DNA of 64,000 nucleotides from Streptomyces cupreus (lineage in GTDB: Bacteria > Actinomycetota > Actinomycetes > Streptomycetales > Streptomycetaceae), in the NCBI RefSeq assembly GCF_014257025.1, contig NZ_JACMSF010000023.1:1-64000 (forward strand), given 5' to 3'. Below the pieces are notes generated by a model, which saw only the letters and a program-made list of their open reading frames with translations, did no database searches and was not told the origin of the DNA. A program made the translations under genes and the position numbers. Below, in pieces: positions 50,730 to 60,711 of this stretch (the first letter of the stretch is position 1; each line of letters begins with the position of its first letter).

Positions 50730-51473
50730 ATGGCCCGCACCACCCCGCACGACCACCCGCTCACCGAGGGACAGCCCCTCTACTGGCGGATCGCGACGCA
50801 GTTGCTCGGCGAGCTGCGCGACGGCACCATCCCGCCCGGCGAACGGCTGCCGGGCGAACGGCACTTGGCGCGGCACTTCGGGGTCAGCAGGGAGACCGTA
50901 CGGCAGGCGCTCGAGGTGCTGCGGCACGACGGTCTGGTCGCCACGGACCGGCGCGGCAGCCATGCCACGCTGCCGGGTCCGCCGGTCGAGAACCCCGCGG
51001 CGCTGACTTTCCCGGTGGGCGCCCGGGCGGCCGATCCGGGCGCCGTCGACCGCACGACGGTCACCTGGGAGACGCCCCCGCCGGGCCACGCCGAGGCGCT
51101 GGGACTCGCCCCGCACCGGCCGACCCTCGTGCACCGCTACGAGTCCGCCGGCGCCGATGGACGGGCACGCCGCACGGCGGTGACGTCCTTCTCCGCCGTG
51201 GCCCTGGCCGAGGTCGAGGAGCTGGGCCGCTACCGGGACCGCGCCGAGGGCTCCACCTCGGCCCAACTGCGCCGCGCCTACGACTGGATGCGCAAGGCGG
51301 GCCTGACCCTGCATCACCGGGACTCCATCACCCCGCTGGCGGGCGCGTCCTCGGTCCGGGTCACCCGACGCGTCCACGACCAGTACGCCCGCCCGCTGGA
51401 GATCACCGAGCTCGTGGTGGACGCCCGACAGGACGCGCTGGTCTACGAGTTCACGCTGCCGGCGGCGGGCTGA
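50730..51473 (+). CDS. GntR-family (HutC subfamily) regulator
   Basis: 247 residues. Winged helix (LLGELRDGTIPPGERLPGER, GVSRETVRQALEVLRHDGLV) and a UTRA ligand domain (TLVHRYESAGADGRARRTAV; ITELVVDARQDALVYEFTLP). HutC-type proteins sense sugars, amino-sugar phosphates or histidine derivatives. ATG 50730 after AGGAGGG. The dyad upstream fits autoregulation. Target genes beyond itself are unknown; a similar dyad stands at 36.68 kb. Confidence 0.88.
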   Translation: MARTTPHDHPLTEGQPLYWRIATQLLGELRDGTIPPGERLPGERHLARHFGVSRETVRQALEVLRHDGLVATDRRGSHATLPGPPVENPAALTFPVGARAADPGAVDRTTVTWETPPPGHAEALGLAPHRPTLVHRYESAGADGRARRTAVTSFSAVALAEVEELGRYRDRAEGSTSAQLRRAYDWMRKAGLTLHHRDSITPLAGASSVRVTRRVHDQYARPLEITELVVDARQDALVYEFTLPAAG

Positions 51474-52192
51474 CTCCGGCGGGCGACCACCATCCGCACA
51501 CGCGGACTGCCGTCGCGGCGCTGCCCGAACTCGGGCAGCGCCGTCAGCTCCACGGCAAGACCGGCGCGCTCCAGCTCCCGGCGCACCTCACCGAGCCGGA
51601 ACGCGCGGTAGTACATGACGAACGGCGGCCGCCACACGGCGTTGCGCACCCGCATCACCGCGTCGAAGCCCAGCAGCATCCAGTAGGCCCAGGTTCCGGG
51701 CCGGGGCGGGGCGACGACGGGGAACACGAAGGCCCCGCCGGGCCGCAGGACGTCATGGACCTGGGCGAACAGCCCCGGCAGCTCGCGCGGCAGGAAGTGT
51801 CCGAACGCCCCGAAGCTCACGACGAGGTCGAAGGCGGGCGCGAACGGCAGGGCGCGGGCGTCGGCACGGACGTACGAGACCGGCGTCCGGGCCGTTCGCT
51901 CGCGCTCGCGCGCCACCGCGAGCATGCCCGCGCTGAAGTCGACCCCGGTGACGCGGTGTCGGCACACGCGCGTGAGGACGTCGATGCCGGCGCCGGTGCC
52001 GCAGCACAGGTCGAGCCCGGTGTCGAAGGGGCCCATTCGCTCCAGTGCCGCGGCGACGGCGTCGAGGACCGAGTCCGGGGTGCGGAAGGGGGTGTGGTCG
52101 AACTTCGGGGCGAGCAGGTCGTAGCCGCGTTCGACGGACGACAGCGCCTGGACGGCGAGTTCGCGCAGGGAGGGGCCTTCGGGGCTGAACAT
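51443..52192 (-). CDS. Class I SAM-dependent methyltransferase 1
   Basis: 249 residues. SAM-binding motif GLDLCCGTGAGIDVLTRVCR, then VTGVDFSAGMLAVARERERT, DLVVSFGAFGHFLPRELPGL and LRPGGAFVFPVVAPPRPG. ATG 52192 with GGGGTG seven nt upstream; a GTG at 52201 overlaps the PadR stop. Translationally coupled to padR 2. Its 3' end overlaps the convergent gntR by 31 nt. Acceptor molecule unknown. Confidence 0.86.
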   Translation of the reverse strand: MFSPEGPSLRELAVQALSSVERGYDLLAPKFDHTPFRTPDSVLDAVAAALERMGPFDTGLDLCCGTGAGIDVLTRVCRHRVTGVDFSAGMLAVARERERTARTPVSYVRADARALPFAPAFDLVVSFGAFGHFLPRELPGLFAQVHDVLRPGGAFVFPVVAPPRPGTWAYWMLLGFDAVMRVRNAVWRPPFVMYYRAFRLGEVRRELERAGLAVELTALPEFGQRRDGSPRVRMVVARRSQPAAGSVNS

Positions 52193-52197
52193 CAGTG

Positions 52198-52761
52198 TCA
52201 CCCCAGAGGTGTCCGCTGCTTCAGTACGGCGAGAACGCGCTCGCACCAGCGCAGGTTGCCGCGCTCGTAGTCGATGCCGGCGAGCAGCGTGAGATACGGG
52301 CCGACGCGTTCGGTGTCACGCAGGTACTCCTCCTCGGTCCGCCCGGCCAGCAGCCGCTCGCGCACCCGCTCGTAGCGGGCGAGTTTGCCCTCGGACCAGC
52401 TCATCCGCTCCTCGATCAGCGCCTGGGCGGGCGCAGGGTCCGAGTCGTCCATGGCCTGGATCTTGATCAGCAGTTCGTCGCGCATCGCCGCCGGGCGCCG
52501 TACCGGCTCGGCGGCGAAGGAGCGCAGTTCCTCCCGGCCCGTCTCGGTGAGCGTGAACATCCGCTTGTTGGGCCGGCGCTCCTGCTGGACGGTCCGGGCC
52601 GCGATCAGTTCGTCCTGCGTCAGTCGCTCCAGCTCGCGGTAGAGCTGCTGGGGGGTCGAGGCCCAGAAGTTCGCGAACGACACGTCGAACAGCTTGGACA
52701 GCTCGTACCCCGACGCCTCTCCCTCCAGGAGGGCGGCCAGGACGGCGTGCTTCAGAGACAT
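52198..52761 (-). CDS. PadR-family regulator 2
   Basis: 187 residues: SLKHAVLAALLEGEASGYEL, NFWASTPQQLYRELERLTQD winged helix, and C-terminal helices (EERMSWSEGKLARYERVRER). Related to PadR 1 at 38.5 kb in layout. ATG 52761. Divergent from the NTF2-like gene; the short AT-rich gap between contains the dyad GATTAATC, a possible operator half. Confidence 0.87.
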   Translation of the reverse strand: MSLKHAVLAALLEGEASGYELSKLFDVSFANFWASTPQQLYRELERLTQDELIAARTVQQERRPNKRMFTLTETGREELRSFAAEPVRRPAAMRDELLIKIQAMDDSDPAPAQALIEERMSWSEGKLARYERVRERLLAGRTEEEYLRDTERVGPYLTLLAGIDYERGNLRWCERVLAVLKQRTPLG

Positions 52762-52830
52762 ATGGACACGCTAGCAGGGAGTGATTAATCTCTTCTGCAC
52801 CTACTCAACAAATTGACTATGGAGGCGCCG

Positions 52831-53229
52831 ATGCAGGCGTTCCGCAAGGCGATCGAGGCCCAGGACCTCGACGCCGCCGAGGCACTGCTGGCCGAGAACG
52901 TCGTCTTCACCAGTCCGGTGGTGTTCAAGCCGTACCCCGGAAAGGCGATCACGGCGGCGATCCTGCGCGGAGTGGCGCGGGTCTTCGAGGACTTCCGCTA
53001 TGTGCGGGAGATCAACGACGCGGGCGGCCGGGACCATGCGCTGGTCTTCACCGCGCGCGTGGGCGACCGGGAGATCCAGGGCTGCGACTTCATCCATGTC
53101 GACAACAGCGGCCTGATCGACGAGTTCACGGTCATGGTCCGCCCCCTGTCGGCCGCGCAGGCGCTCCAGGCCGCCATGGCCGCGCAGTTCGACCGGATCG
53201 CCGAGGAGGCGCGGGAGCGTTCCGTGTGA
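52831..53229 (+). CDS. NTF2-like (SnoaL-type) protein
   Basis: 132 residues from ATG 52831, which has GGAGG six nt upstream; an ATG at 52819 would include that ribosome site. Cone-shaped NTF2 fold pattern: MQAFRKAIEAQDLDAAEALL, AENVVFTSPVVFKPYPGKAI, GRDHALVFTARVGDREIQGC, DFIHVDNSGLIDEFTVMVRP. Such proteins bind small hydrophobic ligands or act as isomerases/hydrolases. Likely controlled by the divergent PadR 2. Confidence 0.82.
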   Translation: MQAFRKAIEAQDLDAAEALLAENVVFTSPVVFKPYPGKAITAAILRGVARVFEDFRYVREINDAGGRDHALVFTARVGDREIQGCDFIHVDNSGLIDEFTVMVRPLSAAQALQAAMAAQFDRIAEEARERSV

Positions 53230-53269
53230 CTCGGCCTCCTTCCGCGTCCGTTCGCGGTTGGATGTCCTC

Positions 53270-54121
53270 ATGAGCACCGACGAGCACGCACGGCTGATGC
53301 GGGCCAACCAGGCGAACTGGGACGCCCGCACCCCCGTCCACCTCGCCAGCCGCTTCTACGGGCTCGACCAGGACCTCGATCCCGCCCGCTGGTTCGCCCC
53401 CTTCGAATGGGCGGACCTCGGCGACCTGGCGGGCCGCGATGTGCTCCACCTCCAGTGCCATCTCGGCACCGAGACGATCGCCCTCGCCCGGCGCGGGGCC
53501 CGGGCGGTCGGCCTGGACTTCTCGGCCGCCTCCGTCACGGCCGCCCGCGACCTCGCCGCGAAGGCGGGCGCCGACATCGACTACGTCGAGGCGAACGTGT
53601 ACGACGCCGTGGCGGCCCTGGGCCGGGAGCGGTTCGACGTCGTGTACACCGGCAAGGGCGCCCTGTGCTATCTGCCGGATCTGGAGCGCTGGGCGGGCGT
53701 GGTGGCCGAACTGCTGCGTCCCGGCGGCCTGTTGTACATCGTCGAGTTCCACCCGCTGCTCAACTCCCTCGGCCCGAAGCCCGCGCCGGGCGAGGGGCCC
53801 GAGCTGCTGCTGCTCCACGACTACCTGGGCGGCGGCGGTCCCGTGCACCGGGACGCGACCCGCACCTACACCGACGGTCCGGCCGTCGAGGGCGCCACCG
53901 ACAGCTTCGAGTGGATGCACGGAATAGGAGACGTCGTCACCGCGTTGACGGAGGCAGGACTGACCGTCCAGCGGCTCCGCGAGAGCGACGAGCTGCCCTG
54001 GCAGCGCTGGCCGCAGATGGTCCGCACGCCGTCCGGCTGGTGGCGGCTCCCGGAGCCTCGGATCCCCCTTCTCTACGGACTCCTCGCCACACGCCGAACC
54101 GGCGTGGTACCGTCCCGTTAG
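53270..54121 (+). CDS. Class I SAM-dependent methyltransferase 2
   Basis: 283 residues. N-terminal RANQANWDARTPVHLASRFY, SAM motif VLHLQCHLGTETIALARRGA, GLDFSAASVTAARDLAAKAG and LRPGGLLYIVEFHPLLNSLG. This resembles a common actinobacterial UbiE-like group of unknown substrate. ATG 53270; a TTG at 53258 is possible but less likely. It stands alone before the rho leader. Confidence 0.85.
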   Translation: MSTDEHARLMRANQANWDARTPVHLASRFYGLDQDLDPARWFAPFEWADLGDLAGRDVLHLQCHLGTETIALARRGARAVGLDFSAASVTAARDLAAKAGADIDYVEANVYDAVAALGRERFDVVYTGKGALCYLPDLERWAGVVAELLRPGGLLYIVEFHPLLNSLGPKPAPGEGPELLLLHDYLGGGGPVHRDATRTYTDGPAVEGATDSFEWMHGIGDVVTALTEAGLTVQRLRESDELPWQRWPQMVRTPSGWWRLPEPRIPLLYGLLATRRTGVVPSR

Positions 54122-54334
54122 CACTTGTGTACGCCCCGTCCAGGGCGCCGGTGCCAGTTCTCCTTCAGTCGGCCGGTTGTCGTACCGGCTTTCTCACCAC
54201 CTCGTGACCAGCGGTTCCGCCGTACCCGAGGTGGTGTTCCCCGCCGCCCGGAGGCGCTCTGTCCGCCCCGTTGCCGCGGCATCACCCCTTCCTTCCGCAT
54301 GTCTCATGCCGTACGTCCGTGAAAGGACCCTCCC

Positions 54335-55462
<1,128 letters not shown>

Positions 55463-55556
55463 CGCACAGGGCCCGGAGTGCGGCATCCGGGTGCTCGCGG
55501 ACGACGCTCCGACCGGGCAGCGCGGTGTGTCGCCGAGCACTTCCTACGTTGATCGC

Positions 55557-56735
55557 ATGAAGATCGGATTCTCTTCCCGGGTCACCGTCTCGGCCTGCGC
55601 GCTCTGTGTGGCAGGCCTGTTGGGGCTCGCGCCCGCCGCGGTGGCCGACCGGGGTGACACAGGCCCCGGTGGGACGGAGCGGACACGGGTGTCGGCGGTC
55701 CCGCGGCCGTCGTTGCTGCGTCGCTCCGGTACGCACGTGCGGCTGCGCGCGGAGGCGCCCCGGGTGCCGAGCATCTCCGCGCTCTCGTGGGTGGTCGCCG
55801 ACGCCCGTACCGGCGAGGTGCTCGCCGCGCACGACGCGCACCGCAGACTGCCGCCCGCCAGCACCCTCAAGGCGCTCTTCGCCCTCACCGTGCTGCCCGC
55901 CCTGCCCGGCGGGATCCGGCACACGGTCGACGAGGAGGAACTGTCGGACATCGGTCCGGGCAGCAGCATGGTCGGAGTCGCCGAGGGGCGTACCTACCGG
56001 GTCGCCGATCTGTGGAACGGAGTGTTCCTGAACTCCGGCAACGACGCCGTGCACGTCCTGGCCGGGCTGAACGGCGGCTGGCGTGCCACGGCCAAGCGGA
56101 TGCAGGCCAAGGCCCGTGCGCTCGGCGCCCTCGACACCCGGGTGCTGTCGCCCGACGGCTACGACACACCGGGCCAGGTGTCCTCGGCGTACGACCTCGC
56201 GGTGTTCGGCCGGGCGGGGCTGCGCAACAAGGACTTCGCGCGCTACTGCCGCACCGTCGAGGCCAGGTTCCCGGACGGCGGCGGATGGTCGTACCCCATC
56301 AGCAACACCAACCGGCTGCTGACCGGCGGCGACGGAGTCGACCCCTACCCCGGCCTGATCGGCGTCAAGAACGGCTACACGACCAACGCCGGCCACACCC
56401 TGGTGTCCGCAGCCCGCAAGGGCGGCCGCACCCTCGTCGTCACGGTGATGAATCCCCAGTACGGCGGCGGCCTCGCCGTCTACGAGGAGGCTCGGGAGCT
56501 GTTGGACTGGGGCTTCGCCGCTGCGGGACGGGTCGATCCCGTGGGCTCGCTGGACGCCCTGCGGGCCAAGCCGCGTCCGGGGCCTGAGCCGGTGTCCGCG
56601 GCAGCCGTCGCGGCACCGGTGGACGCGGGCCCGGGCTGGGCCGAGGCCGGGATGGTGGCGGGTGCCGCCGGACTCGGCGCCGGTGCCGTCGCGCTCACGA
56701 CACGTCCCAGAAGGTGCCGTCCGGCGGGGAGTTGA
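55557..56735 (+). CDS. D-alanyl-D-alanine carboxypeptidase (S11)
   Basis: 392 residues. Signal peptide (about 1-30), then a penicillin-binding-protein-5-like domain with Ser102-T-L-Lys105, Ser160-G-N and Lys270-N-G (the family usually has K-T-G). It trims the last D-Ala from peptidoglycan stem peptides. A C-terminal helix (AEAGMVAGAAGLGAGAVALT) and basic tail anchor it outside the membrane. ATG 55557. Its last 256 nt are also used, antisense, by the mannosyltransferase gene. Confidence 0.9.
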   Translation: MKIGFSSRVTVSACALCVAGLLGLAPAAVADRGDTGPGGTERTRVSAVPRPSLLRRSGTHVRLRAEAPRVPSISALSWVVADARTGEVLAAHDAHRRLPPASTLKALFALTVLPALPGGIRHTVDEEELSDIGPGSSMVGVAEGRTYRVADLWNGVFLNSGNDAVHVLAGLNGGWRATAKRMQAKARALGALDTRVLSPDGYDTPGQVSSAYDLAVFGRAGLRNKDFARYCRTVEARFPDGGGWSYPISNTNRLLTGGDGVDPYPGLIGVKNGYTTNAGHTLVSAARKGGRTLVVTVMNPQYGGGLAVYEEARELLDWGFAAAGRVDPVGSLDALRAKPRPGPEPVSAAAVAAPVDAGPGWAEAGMVAGAAGLGAGAVALTTRPRRCRPAGS

Positions 56736-57835
56736 CCCACCGGCAGCCACAGCAGCAGGCCGAGCGTGATCCAGACGTAGGTGTTGGAGCCGATGAATCC
56801 GTCGATGCCGGAGGCGTCGTCGAACCACAGCCACACCACGCTCGTGCACAGCAACGCGTACAGGGCGGCCGCGGTGCGCGGGTGCCCGGCGCGGATCAGC
56901 ACGGCGAACGACGGCAGCAGCCACACCAGGTGGTGCACCCAGGTGATGGGGCTGACCAGACACGCCGTCAGGCCCGTCAGGGCGAAGGCCGCGATCCACT
57001 CCCCCGCGGCGATCGCCCGGCCCGCCCGCCACGCCCACACGCACAGCACCAGCAGCACGGCGACCGCCCACGGCGCGCGGTCCGGCTCACCGAGCCGGGC
57101 CAGGACACCCTGAAGGGACTGGTTCGAGACATAGTCCAGACGGCCCACCCGGGTGGTGTCCCACAGGGCCCGCGTCCAGTAGAACCGGGAGGCGTCGGGG
57201 GTCACCCAGGCCGCCAGGGCCGTGGCCCCGACGGCGACGGCCGTGGCGATACCGGCCGCCCGCCAGCGCCGGGCCAGCAGGAGCAGGCCGATGAAGACGG
57301 CGGGCGTGAGTTTGATCGCGGCGGCGAGGCCGATGCCGTAACCCGCCCAGCGTTCCCGCCCGGTGGCCAGCAGCCAGGCGTCCGTCAGCACGAGGGCGAG
57401 CAGCAGGACGTTCACCTGGCCGAAGCTGAAGGTGTCGCGCAGCGGCTCGAACAGGGCGAGCGCGCAGGCGCCGAGGAGGCAGCCGAACCAGCCGTAGCGC
57501 CGCCAGTCCCGTCCGGCCAGGATGCGCAGGACCACGGCGAGCGCGGCCAGGTTGAGCAGCAGCGCGACGACGATGGCGGCGGGCAGGTCCAGCAGGGCCA
57601 TGGGCAGCATGGCGACGGCGGCGAACGGCGGGTAGGTGAAGCCGTAGGTCGTGCCGGGGACCAGATAGTCGTAGATACGGCCGCCGTGGTGGATCCAGCT
57701 GTCCACGGTGCCGTGGTAGACGCGCAGGTCGAACCAGTCGCGCAGCAGCGGCACGGTCGCGGTGAACGCGCTCACGGCGGCGACGAGGAACAGCGCCAGC
57801 AGCAGTCGTCCGCGGTCGGTGCGGGGCAGTCTCAT
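56480..57835 (-). CDS. GT87-like polyprenol-dependent mannosyltransferase
   Basis: 451 residues. About ten membrane helices and the DUF2029/GT87 pattern: LLRDWFDLRVYHGTVDSWIH with the D-x-x-V-Y motif in the first outer loop, YDYLVPGTTYGFTYPPFAAV, SFGQVNVLLLALVLTDAWLL, ITWVHHLVWLLPSFAVLIRA. Such enzymes add alpha-mannose from polyprenyl-phosphate mannose to cell-envelope glycans. ATG 57835, overlapping the upstream gene by 4 nt. The hydrophilic tail of about 70 residues (Ala/Pro/Ser-rich) lies antisense inside the carboxypeptidase gene. Confidence 0.83.
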   Translation of the reverse strand: MRLPRTDRGRLLLALFLVAAVSAFTATVPLLRDWFDLRVYHGTVDSWIHHGGRIYDYLVPGTTYGFTYPPFAAVAMLPMALLDLPAAIVVALLLNLAALAVVLRILAGRDWRRYGWFGCLLGACALALFEPLRDTFSFGQVNVLLLALVLTDAWLLATGRERWAGYGIGLAAAIKLTPAVFIGLLLLARRWRAAGIATAVAVGATALAAWVTPDASRFYWTRALWDTTRVGRLDYVSNQSLQGVLARLGEPDRAPWAVAVLLVLCVWAWRAGRAIAAGEWIAAFALTGLTACLVSPITWVHHLVWLLPSFAVLIRAGHPRTAAALYALLCTSVVWLWFDDASGIDGFIGSNTYVWITLGLLLWLPVGQLPAGRHLLGRVVSATAPAPSPAAPATIPASAQPGPASTGAATAAADTGSGPGRGLARRASSEPTGSTRPAAAKPQSNSSRASS

Positions 57836-59226
57836 GCGGTCCGCCCCCAGGCCGGCGCGAGTTCCGCCTGGTGGGCCTGCCACAGCACGACGACCGCGAG
57901 CACACCGCCGGAGACGGCGAGCACCAGCTGTCCGGTGTCCGCCGGGCCCCCGCTGGGCAGCGTGGCGAGCGCCAGGACGCCGGTCACGGCGGCCACCCGG
58001 TGCCGTACCGACGCGCTGGGCGCCGCGGCGGCGATGAGGAACAGGCCCCACAGGGCGTACCAGGGACGGATCGCGGGGCCCAAGGCGGCCACGGCGGCGA
58101 GGCTGAGGCCGAGCGCGTACACCGGGCGCAGCCTGAGCCGCAGCCATATGACCGCTATGGCGACCACGGCGGCGGCGACACCGAGCGCGTGCCAGGCCGG
58201 TACGGCGAGGGGGGCCAGGTCGCTGCCGAACCACTCCAGCAGAGCACGGGTGGCACGGCCCAGGAGGCTGGTGAGCGCCCAGTTGTGCGGAGAGACGGGC
58301 GTGTCGAGGGCGCCGATCCAGCCGTATCCGGTTCCGGCGACGGCGGTCGCGGCGACGGTCGTGGCGGCGGCCGCGGCCGTGGTCGTCAGGACGGCCCCTA
58401 CCGGGCGGCGGCCCGCCCGCACCTGGAGCACGACGACCGCGGCGAGGCCGAGCACCGCGGGCGCCTTGACCAGGGCGGCGAGGGTGACGAGTACGGCGCC
58501 CAGGACCGGCCACCGGCCGAGCGCGGCGACGAGGCCGAGGCCGAGCAGTCCGAGCATGACGGCGTCGTTGTGCGCGCCGGCGACCAGGTGCAGCAGCACC
58601 AGCGGGTTGAGGGCGCCGAGCCACAGCGCGGCGGCCGGGTCGGCGCCGCTGTGCCGAGCCAGGCGGGGCAGAGCGGCCGCCATCAGGGCCACCCCGAGCA
58701 GCGCGACGAGCCGCATCCCGAAGAGGCCTGCGGGGAGTTCACCGCTGGTCAGCGCGGACAGCGCGGAGGCCAGGGCGAGGAAGACCGGTCCGTACGGCGC
58801 TCCCGTGTGCTGCCACAGCGGGGCGACCTCGTCGGCGAGCGGGCCGCCGAGCCGGGCCGGACCGTGGGCGTAGACGTCGATGTGGGCGTCGACCATGGCG
58901 CCCTGCGCGAGGTAGCTGTACACGTCCCGGCTGAACAACGGCGGGGCGAGCAGCAGCGGGGCCGCCCACACGCCGAGGGTGACCAGCAGGGCGCGCGGGG
59001 TCGGCGGCTCGCTGCCGAGCAGGAGTCGGCCCAGCAGTGCCCAGGCCGCTATCAGCAGGACGACGCCGAAGTACACGCCGATCAGGCCGAGGGCGGCCTC
59101 GGCGGAGGACGGAGCGAGGAGGTCCCGGACGGGGAGCGCTCCTGCGGTGCCGCCGCCTGCCGCGAGGACGGCGGTACCGGCAAGACCGAGCACCTGGCAG
59201 CGGCGGAGATCGACGGGAAAAGCCAT
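57832..59226 (-). CDS. MptB-like alpha-mannosyltransferase
   Basis: 464 residues, about twelve membrane helices. FSRDVYSYLAQGAMVDAHID, YGPVFLALASALSALTSGEL, HNDAVMLGLLGLGLVAALGR and IRPWYALWGLFLIAAAAP match polyprenol-phosphomannose-dependent alpha-1,6-mannosyltransferases of the MptB type (acidic first loop RDVYSY). ATG 59226 chosen over GTG 59235. Coupled (ATGA) to the second mannosyltransferase, so the two probably build one glycan or lipoglycan. Confidence 0.83.
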   Translation of the reverse strand: MAFPVDLRRCQVLGLAGTAVLAAGGGTAGALPVRDLLAPSSAEAALGLIGVYFGVVLLIAAWALLGRLLLGSEPPTPRALLVTLGVWAAPLLLAPPLFSRDVYSYLAQGAMVDAHIDVYAHGPARLGGPLADEVAPLWQHTGAPYGPVFLALASALSALTSGELPAGLFGMRLVALLGVALMAAALPRLARHSGADPAAALWLGALNPLVLLHLVAGAHNDAVMLGLLGLGLVAALGRWPVLGAVLVTLAALVKAPAVLGLAAVVVLQVRAGRRPVGAVLTTTAAAAATTVAATAVAGTGYGWIGALDTPVSPHNWALTSLLGRATRALLEWFGSDLAPLAVPAWHALGVAAAVVAIAVIWLRLRLRPVYALGLSLAAVAALGPAIRPWYALWGLFLIAAAAPSASVRHRVAAVTGVLALATLPSGGPADTGQLVLAVSGGVLAVVVLWQAHQAELAPAWGRTA

Positions 59227-59401
59227 GGCCAACACTCGGCAAGCGTGTCAACGCCGGGTGGCCGGAAGTCGACGCGGGGCCCTCCGGGGGGAAGCCGAAG
59301 TGTGTCCGGTGCGTGGCTGGTTCCGGCCACGCCGAACGGTTGGCCCCGCTCAGACGAGGCGGGAGCTCGGCACCGGGCCCGGGGACGACAGTTGACATCC
59401 T

Positions 59402-59422
59402 CCCCCTCTTTAAAAGAGGGGG
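59402..59422. repeat. Right-end hairpin of the TnpB element
   Basis: CCCCCTCT (59402-59409), 5-nt loop, AGAGGGGG (59415-59422), next to TTGACATCC. The tnpB stop codon lies inside the loop. A foldback at this place is usual at the end of IS200/IS605-group elements and contributes to the guide RNA of TnpB. Confidence 0.65.
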
Positions 59423-60711
59423 ATTCCAACCCAGGTGGGTTGAGGTTCACGGGCGCTCGAACGGCCGGTGGCCGCTGTCGCCCCTCCGGCACCGGCTGAG
59501 CACCGGGGGCGGGGAATCCCGCCCTGTCCTGCCGCGATGTTGGTTGCTGCGTTGGTGTCCGCGTTACAGGTGAAGCCGCAGGACACGCACGCGAAGTCGG
59601 CTTGGCTCTTGCGCGACTTCTTCTCGATCCATCCGCAGGCGCTGCACCGCAGGCTGGTGTAGGGGGCGGGAACGTCCTCGACCCGGCCGGGGGCCTTGTG
59701 CTCGGTGCGCTGACGCAGCAGACCCCAACCCTGGGCGAGGATCGACCGGTTCAGGCCCGACTTCTGCGCCACACTCTTGCCGGGCTGCTCCACGGTTCCC
59801 TTCGCGGAGCGGGTCATGTTCTTGATGTTCAGCTTCTCGAACCGGATCACGTCATACGTGCGGGCGAGCAGGGTGCTGGTCTTCTCGCACCAGTCCTTGC
59901 GCCGGTCCGCTTCCCTCGCCTTGAGCTGGGCGACCTTCGCATAGGCGGAGGTCTTCCGTGCACTGCCCTTCGGAGCGCGGGCTGCGCGCCGCTCGTGCTT
60001 GCGGATCTGTGCCCGCTCCCTGACGGTTAGCTGCGGACAGTTCAGCTTCCGGCCGTCCGACAGGGCCGCCGTGATCGTCACGCCCCGGTCGATGCCGATG
60101 ACCTCTCCCGTGCCGGGCGCAGGAGTCGGACCCGGGATGACGGCGAAGGCAATGTGCCACTGGCCGTTGCGGAAGGTGACCCGGAACGTCTTCGCGTGGG
60201 GCAGCTTCGCACCCTTGCCCTTGGCGCTGAGGCGGAAGCGGACCCAGCCGCAACCGGGCACCTTGACCTGAGCCCACCTCCGGTTGAGCTTCTGCACGAC
60301 CACCGACCGGCCCAGGACCTGCTTGCCGGTCTTCACATTCAGCTTCGGGCTGCCGTCCGCCTCGTACTCGGGTACCCGGTCGGTGCCGATGACCCGGAAG
60401 CCCTCGTGCCGGTACTTCCTGCGCCAGGTCGGCTCACCGAACCCGGACGTGAAGCGGGCGCTCTTGGCCTTGGCGAAGTCCTTGAGCGCCTGCTGCTGCA
60501 CGTCCGCGTTCCCAGCGGCCAGCCACTCGTTGTCCCGCCGGGCCTCGGTGAGCTGACGGCACTGCTCCGCGAAACCCGGCGCGGACCTGCGACCCGGCAT
60601 CCAGTGCGCGTGCTGTTCCACAGCGAGGTTCCACACGTACCGGGCGTGCGCGCAGTGCTCGAGCATGATGCCCGCCTGCTCGCTCGTCGGGTACATCCGA
60701 AACCGTGCCAT
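59410..60711 (-). CDS. tnpB: TnpB (IS200/IS605-family OrfB) RNA-guided nuclease
   Basis: 433 residues. RuvC-like catalytic residues Asp208 (IGIDRGVTITAALSDG), Glu292 (VIRFEKLNIKNM) and Asp385 (CNADTNAATNIAAGQGG); zinc ribbon Cys356-x2-Cys359 and Cys375-x2-Cys378. N-terminal RFRMYPTSEQAGIMLEHCAH is typical. TnpB is an RNA-guided DNA nuclease that keeps the element in place. No TnpA is present, so this copy cannot move by itself. ATG 60711. All catalytic positions are intact. Confidence 0.92.
   Translation of the reverse strand: MARFRMYPTSEQAGIMLEHCAHARYVWNLAVEQHAHWMPGRRSAPGFAEQCRQLTEARRDNEWLAAGNADVQQQALKDFAKAKSARFTSGFGEPTWRRKYRHEGFRVIGTDRVPEYEADGSPKLNVKTGKQVLGRSVVVQKLNRRWAQVKVPGCGWVRFRLSAKGKGAKLPHAKTFRVTFRNGQWHIAFAVIPGPTPAPGTGEVIGIDRGVTITAALSDGRKLNCPQLTVRERAQIRKHERRAARAPKGSARKTSAYAKVAQLKAREADRRKDWCEKTSTLLARTYDVIRFEKLNIKNMTRSAKGTVEQPGKSVAQKSGLNRSILAQGWGLLRQRTEHKAPGRVEDVPAPYTSLRCSACGWIEKKSRKSQADFACVSCGFTCNADTNAATNIAAGQGGIPRPRCSAGAGGATAATGRSSAREPQPTWVGIPLF

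Noticed and set aside
54127..54207. A 26-codon GTG frame (ending FLTTS) in the leader of the compact rho gene, as a possible leader peptide.
   Set aside because: No ribosome site, no conserved pattern that I can judge, and it could be chance. It would be worth testing only if the leader proves to be regulated.
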